A stretch of DNA of 64,000 nucleotides from Nematopogon swammerdamellus (taxonomy: Eukaryota; Arthropoda; Insecta; Lepidoptera; Adelidae): positions 2,078,545 through 2,142,544 of the forward strand of contig OX336336.1 in the NCBI GenBank assembly GCA_946902875.1, in the 5' to 3' direction. Under the pieces are notes generated by a model. That model was given only the letters and a program-made list of their open reading frames with translations. It did no database searches and was not told where the DNA came from. The position numbers and the translations under genes were made by a program. Below, in pieces: positions 60,495-64,000 of this stretch (position 1 is its first letter; each line of letters begins with the position of its first letter).

Positions 60495-60757
60495 TGGTTG
60501 TCTGTAAAGTCGGTTTACGGACGATAGTTTTACGTGATAACGTCATAAAGTGGTAAGACTACCGTTTCAATTTCTGCTGCCCTGGTATTTTAGAACCAGA
60601 GAGATAAATGTGTACAAGCCGACGCTTGGGCCGATTGTGCGTCTCTATCGCTTGTTACGCGCTCTCGGTTGCACACACAGGCTCAGATGGAACGTGACAC
60701 TTTTTCGTGCGTGCAGCTGGTGTTAATCAATTTATAAGACGTGACGTTATCACGTCA
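60495..60757. mobile_element. MITE with GTGATAACGTCA arms
   Basis: TTTTACGTGATAACGTCATAA near the left is mirrored by GTGACGTTATCACGTCAACA near the right. The exact ends are uncertain. Confidence 0.55.
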
Positions 60758-60892
60758 ACAAAACACTTTGCTTGTATGGGCCCCCCTTAATTTTCTACTT
60801 TTTTATATTGTTTATTATTTGTTGTTATATCCGCCAAAATAACACATACCTATTCTGTGAAAATTTCAACCGGCTAACTATTGTACTGTACT

Positions 60893-61058
60893 ACTACTAT
60901 TGTATTGTAAGGTACTAAGAAAACATTGTGACTTGCGAAGTTTGTTTGTCAGTTCTTCTTCGCATTGAATTTAGAACTGGCGAAATTTTCGACATGTCCA
61001 AGCGTAGGTTACCTACCTATGGATGAAATTATACAATAAACAATAAACAATATTACGC
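60893..61058 (+). mobile_element. LINE-L 3' end inside GGCCAAG element
   Basis: Near-identical to 19545-19715 (ACATTGTGACTTGCGAAG, GTCAGTTCTTCTTCGCATTG). Ends with AATAAACAATAAACAATA. Confidence 0.7.
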
Positions 61059-61150
61059 TTTAAATTATACAGCCATCGAACGGACGGATAAACAGACAGA
61101 CTTAGTAATAGGTTTCCGTACGTGGTACACAGAATCCATGCACTACGCCT

Positions 61151-61485
61151 TTTTAAAATGTTCGTAGAGCTATAAAGGATATCCAGCTATCGATCTTCGA
61201 TCTTCGCTGTGGTCTGGTAAGATGCCGGCTCTTCGCGTCCCGAAGGCGGTATGTAAAGCAGGAGTGGCTTCCGGCGCGGCGGTGCGGCGGCGGCGGCGGC
61301 GGGGCTGGATCCGGAGCCGGAGGTGGTGTAGCGTCGGTATTACGTGCGTGGGACGTAAATCAATACGGCGGCGCGCGGTCCCGCCCGCCCCGTGCCGAGC
61401 GCGTCGGTCTGTCCGTCCCGCCCGCGGCGAAGATCGCGTAACAGCCACTCGTCTGCGCTTGCTGCCTTGGCATTGTTAGGGTTCC
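61151..61485. other. CpG-rich patch
   Basis: 61200-61460 holds GCGGCGGTGCGGCGGCGGCG. ATGCCGGCTCTTCGCGTCCC at 61222 is followed by AAGGCG|GTATGTAA, a weak donor candidate. No protein is recognised. Confidence 0.25.
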
Positions 61486-61883
61486 GTATCCGGTACGGGA
61501 CCCTATTACTAAGCCTACGCCGTTTGTCCGTCCGTCCGTCCGTCGGTCTGTCTGTCCGGGGGCATTATCTCTTGAACCGTAATTGGTAGCTCGTTGAAAT
61601 TTTCACAGAATATGTGTTATTATGGCCGATATAACATCAAAAATAATAAAAATAAGAAAAAGTTAAGAATTCACGGGGGTTCCCATAGAAGAAACCAAAA
61701 AAGTGTATGCGCGCGCGCCATCTACCGAATAGAGGGTGCAGCATTTTAACTAATCATGACATTTAACTAATATGAAGCATTTCATAACACGCCATCTACA
61801 TGGTGTGAGTGGCGCTAGCCATGACATGGCGATACGGAACTCTCGGTGCGCGAGTTCAACTCTTGGCCGGTTTTTTTTTTTTT
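61486..61883 (+). mobile_element. GGCCAAG element, complete
   Basis: AGGGTTCCGTATCCGGTACG hairpin, standard interior, then CGGAACTCTCGGTGCGCGAG and TCTTGGCCGGTTTTT. A 7-bp deletion removes part of GACTCGCAC. Confidence 0.85.
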
Positions 61884-62250
61884 GTTATTAGAAAGCTTGT
61901 TTAACCGGGATGGTTCTGAGCTGTGTTTGATTAATATCACGTCAGACGATTCGAAGATCATCGACACTTTTCCTAATCGGTGAAGGGATCTCTGCTGTAA
62001 GATGAACAATTACACTTTTGAATTATTACAAAACTAATTGGTGTATTTGTAACCTTATTTACCTAACCCACCTAACCTAATCTATCAAAATTATTACAGT
62101 TAAAATTACGTCTCCTAAAAAGATTGGAATAAAAGTTAAATTATTATTTTTTTAATCCCGACACATTAAAAACCTTCAAATAGTAAAATATTACTTCCGC
62201 ATAGTTAATTAAAGGCACCGGGGGACCGCTAAGTAAAAATAAAATTAAAC
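61884..62250. mobile_element. foldback family B fragments
   Basis: 61884-61935 (TTAGAAAGCTTGTTTAACCG) and 62150-62240 (TTTTTAATCCCGACACATTA, CACCGGGGGACCGCTAAGTA) are diverged arm pieces separated by unassigned sequence. Confidence 0.6.
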
Positions 62251-62990
62251 TCGGTTTAATTTTTAAACGTTTAAATATTTTTTCTGAGCGGCTGCAATCA
62301 GTTAAGCAGCGACTAAAGGCTACGTGATCCCAGGTGGACTAGATGGCCAGGATCGGGCATGCGTAGGAGAGCCAGCCGTGAATGACTCGTTTTCGATAAT
62401 TTATTTATGTGGCGTAGTAAATTAGAGGCTTTGACAATTGTAGGAAAAGTATAAATAAAATGTTGTCATAGGCTGGTTTCGATTTTCCGGGTGCTTCGGT
62501 GACCTTGAGTCGTAGTTATTTCTTTCCACACAAAAGTATTGGGTGAATCAAATTTTTCTTGTAACGTAAAAACCAGCTGCAAAGTCAAATACAAAAAAAG
62601 TTTATTACAATTTATTACTTAGTTGTAAATCAATAAGTATAAAATACTTAGGCTGATAGGCAATTGAAATAAAAGAAGAGAACTATTTAAAAATAAAACA
62701 TTAACCAAATTTTTAGGGGTGACCCAGGGGACAATTTTGTCCCCAGTTTTGTATGGAAAAAAGGGGTTGTGCCCAGGGTTACCAATATATATTTTTAAAT
62801 TACTCAGAATTCTTTGTGCAGCTTCTTTCTTATTAATCATTTACTTATCTGAGAGTTGCTGTAACCATTAAAATAAGGTGAATTTATCAAGATAATATCC
62901 TGTTTTCAGACAGATAACAAAAACAAGAAAAAGTTGATTCAGCCATTTGAGAAAAAATAAAACTGTTTAAAAACATAGGAACTTTCTCAA
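62251..62990. other. unassigned intergenic DNA
   Basis: GGGGACAATTTTGTCCCC at 62727-62744 is an 8-bp-arm palindrome flanked by GGGTGACCC and AGGGTTACC. Nothing else is recognised. Confidence 0.4.
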
Positions 62991-63262
62991 CTGGCCTCGA
63001 TATTTCGGTGGCTCTGTGTATCGGCGTTGGATCGTCGAAGTTAAGCACACTGGGCGCGTTCACTTTGTATTGAGGCCGGCCTTGGTTCGAGTATGTATGT
63101 ATGTACTTACATACATACATACCTTGATACCTGCTACTTCACTTCTTCCCTTTCCTCCTTACTAGGTCAAATTGTAGGCGATTGGTACCACCGTACTGAA
63201 TGTTGGATGGCCGCATATCAGCCTGACTCAGTCACCCATACCGGATTACATTAAAAAAAAAA
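62991..63262 (+). mobile_element. SINE with 5S-like head on SINE-C body
   Basis: Head: CTGGCCTCGATATTTCGGTG, then ATCGTCGAAGTTAAGCACAC and TGGGCGCG resemble the 5S control region. It is followed by CTTGGTTCGAG, an ATGT repeat, and the SINE-C body (CCTTACTAGG, GTACCACCGTACTGAATG, ACCGGATTACATTAAAAAA). Confidence 0.75.
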
Positions 63263-63309
63263 CATACATTACCAGCAGATTTGCGGGCCATTGAACGCAT
63301 TCCACGTTA

Positions 63310-63455
63310 TACTTGTCCCTACCTTACTAGTTGGTAAGGTCTAACCCCTCCGGATCCACCACCCAATTAAGGGATGCACTGCCATGGCACCTAGTTCACC
63401 AAGGTGTGACGGGCTGACATCACGGCGAGACGTAGCCAACAATTTCATGTTCCGT
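63310..63455 (+). mobile_element. SINE-D fragment
   Basis: CCTTACTAGTTGGTAAGGTC, CCATGGCACCTAGTTCACC and GGCTGACATCACGGCGAG. Internally deleted. Confidence 0.65.
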
Positions 63456-63525
63456 TAGATGTCAACTCCAGTGACGGAGTCGACTACTATACTGTCAAAA
63501 TTTCAACTCCATACCTAGAATAGAA

Positions 63526-63660
63526 TATACTTTATTGCTTTCCAATACAAACATTTTACAAAAGGCGGACTTTTTACCTAAGGCAATCTCTGCCAGTCAA
63601 CCTGAATTTTATGAACACTTATTATAAGTGTAGCAAAACAGAGAAGAAGAATGACATAAA
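63526..63660 (-). mobile_element. LINE-M type 3' end
   Basis: ACTTTATTGCTTTCCAATAC, CAAAAGGCGGACTTTTTACC and AATCTCTGCCAGTCAACCTG. Confidence 0.65.
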
Positions 63661-64000
63661 CTTATTACTAACAAAACAAAAAACAATACAAGTGAACAAG
63701 ACAAGATAACTAAGTTAAGGACTGATTTTGATGAAAGAATGAATGAGTTTATGTTGAATTTTTTTCAATTACACGATGATTATGCAGAAGTAACATTTCG
63801 AAAGAACTTCCTCCTTTAAAGTTGTTACAAAATATATCGAAATACCATTTATTGCAATAAATTTCTCTGTGAGTCAGATGACGTCAATCCGAAAACGTAA
63901 CACTTCCCCTAAAGTTTCCTGAGCAGTGCTTTATAAGCGCCCCAAAAAAAAAAAAAGTTCTCGATTTCAGAGACCGGCAAGTTCTATTTTCAAAAATACA
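63661..64000. other. unassigned, to window end
   Basis: TCAGATGACGTCAATCC near 63876 contains a CRE-like TGACGTCA. No gene or repeat recognised. Confidence 0.35.

Larger units (their letters stand above)
60419..61150 (-). mobile_element. GGCCAAG element with two nested insertions
   Basis: Host parts: 60419-60490 (head), 60758-60890 (interior AACACATACC, GTGAAAATTTCAACCGG) and 61060-61150 (distal, AACAGACAGACTTAGTAATA). Insert 1 is a hairpin element at about 60495-60757, insert 2 a LINE-L end at about 60893-61058. Confidence 0.75.

Overview
The window looks like AT-rich, gene-poor nuclear DNA from a moth or butterfly. The main evidence is a set of repeat families I recognise as typical of Lepidoptera. 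These are short Helitrons whose 3' end is a GCGAGCGAAGCCGCGGGC-type hairpin followed by CTAG, the abundant GGCCAAGTGCGAGTCGGACT repeat, a CCCCCGAC foldback family, and the 3' ends of LINEs encoding WNxLPA motifs. I see no bacterial operon, no CRISPR array, no rRNA or tRNA gene that looks functional, and no complete protein-coding gene. Most long ORFs come from repeats or from the unused strand of GC-rich patches.

About two thirds of the window can be assigned to repeats. The best resolved are: (i) SINE-C, with a tRNA(Leu/Ser)-like head (complete copies near 7.9, 11.4 and 26.3 kb); (ii) SINE-D, whose head joins a tRNA-like A box to a stretch resembling the internal control region of 5S rRNA (21.2, 43.0, 44.1, 51.9 and 63.0 kb); (iii) repeat E, whose 5' end is a GTACCG/CGGTAC hairpin and whose head can sit on a SINE-D body; (iv) the GGCCAAG element (over 15 copies); (v) foldback family B, whose full copy at 48.7-49.3 kb is one imperfect palindrome; (vi) Helitron-like elements; and (vii) three hAT-like elements with exact 8-bp target duplications (1.7-2.8, 13.8-14.4 and 23.8-24.4 kb).

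Nesting is extensive and gives a relative chronology. A hAT-like element splits a Helitron, a Helitron splits a GGCCAAG element and is followed by a (GAT)n tract, a Harbinger-like MITE splits SINE-D, a long-TIR MITE splits a GGCCAAG element, a LINE 3' end splits repeat E, and SINE-C sits in the centre of a family-B palindrome.

About fifteen CpG-rich patches of 150-400 bp punctuate the AT-rich background. They may mark promoters, first exons or enhancers of a large locus. The best gene hint is on the minus strand at 40.15-40.75 kb: two consensus GTAAGT donors, one directly after ATGGACCG, downstream of a CpG-rich stretch with a CACGTG box. A plus-strand patch at 15.2-15.5 kb ends in AAG|GTGAGG. 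Both remain hypotheses.

Other notable structures are a 64-bp minisatellite of alternating monomers, open in all three minus-strand frames (42.06-42.61 kb); an 84-bp-arm inverted repeat (55.0 kb); a 68-nt pre-miRNA-like hairpin (34.2 kb); and a cluster of TAGTCACAC sites (56.35-56.46 kb). No exotic defence or mobile system was found. The interest lies in SINE modularity, palindromic elements and nested transposition.
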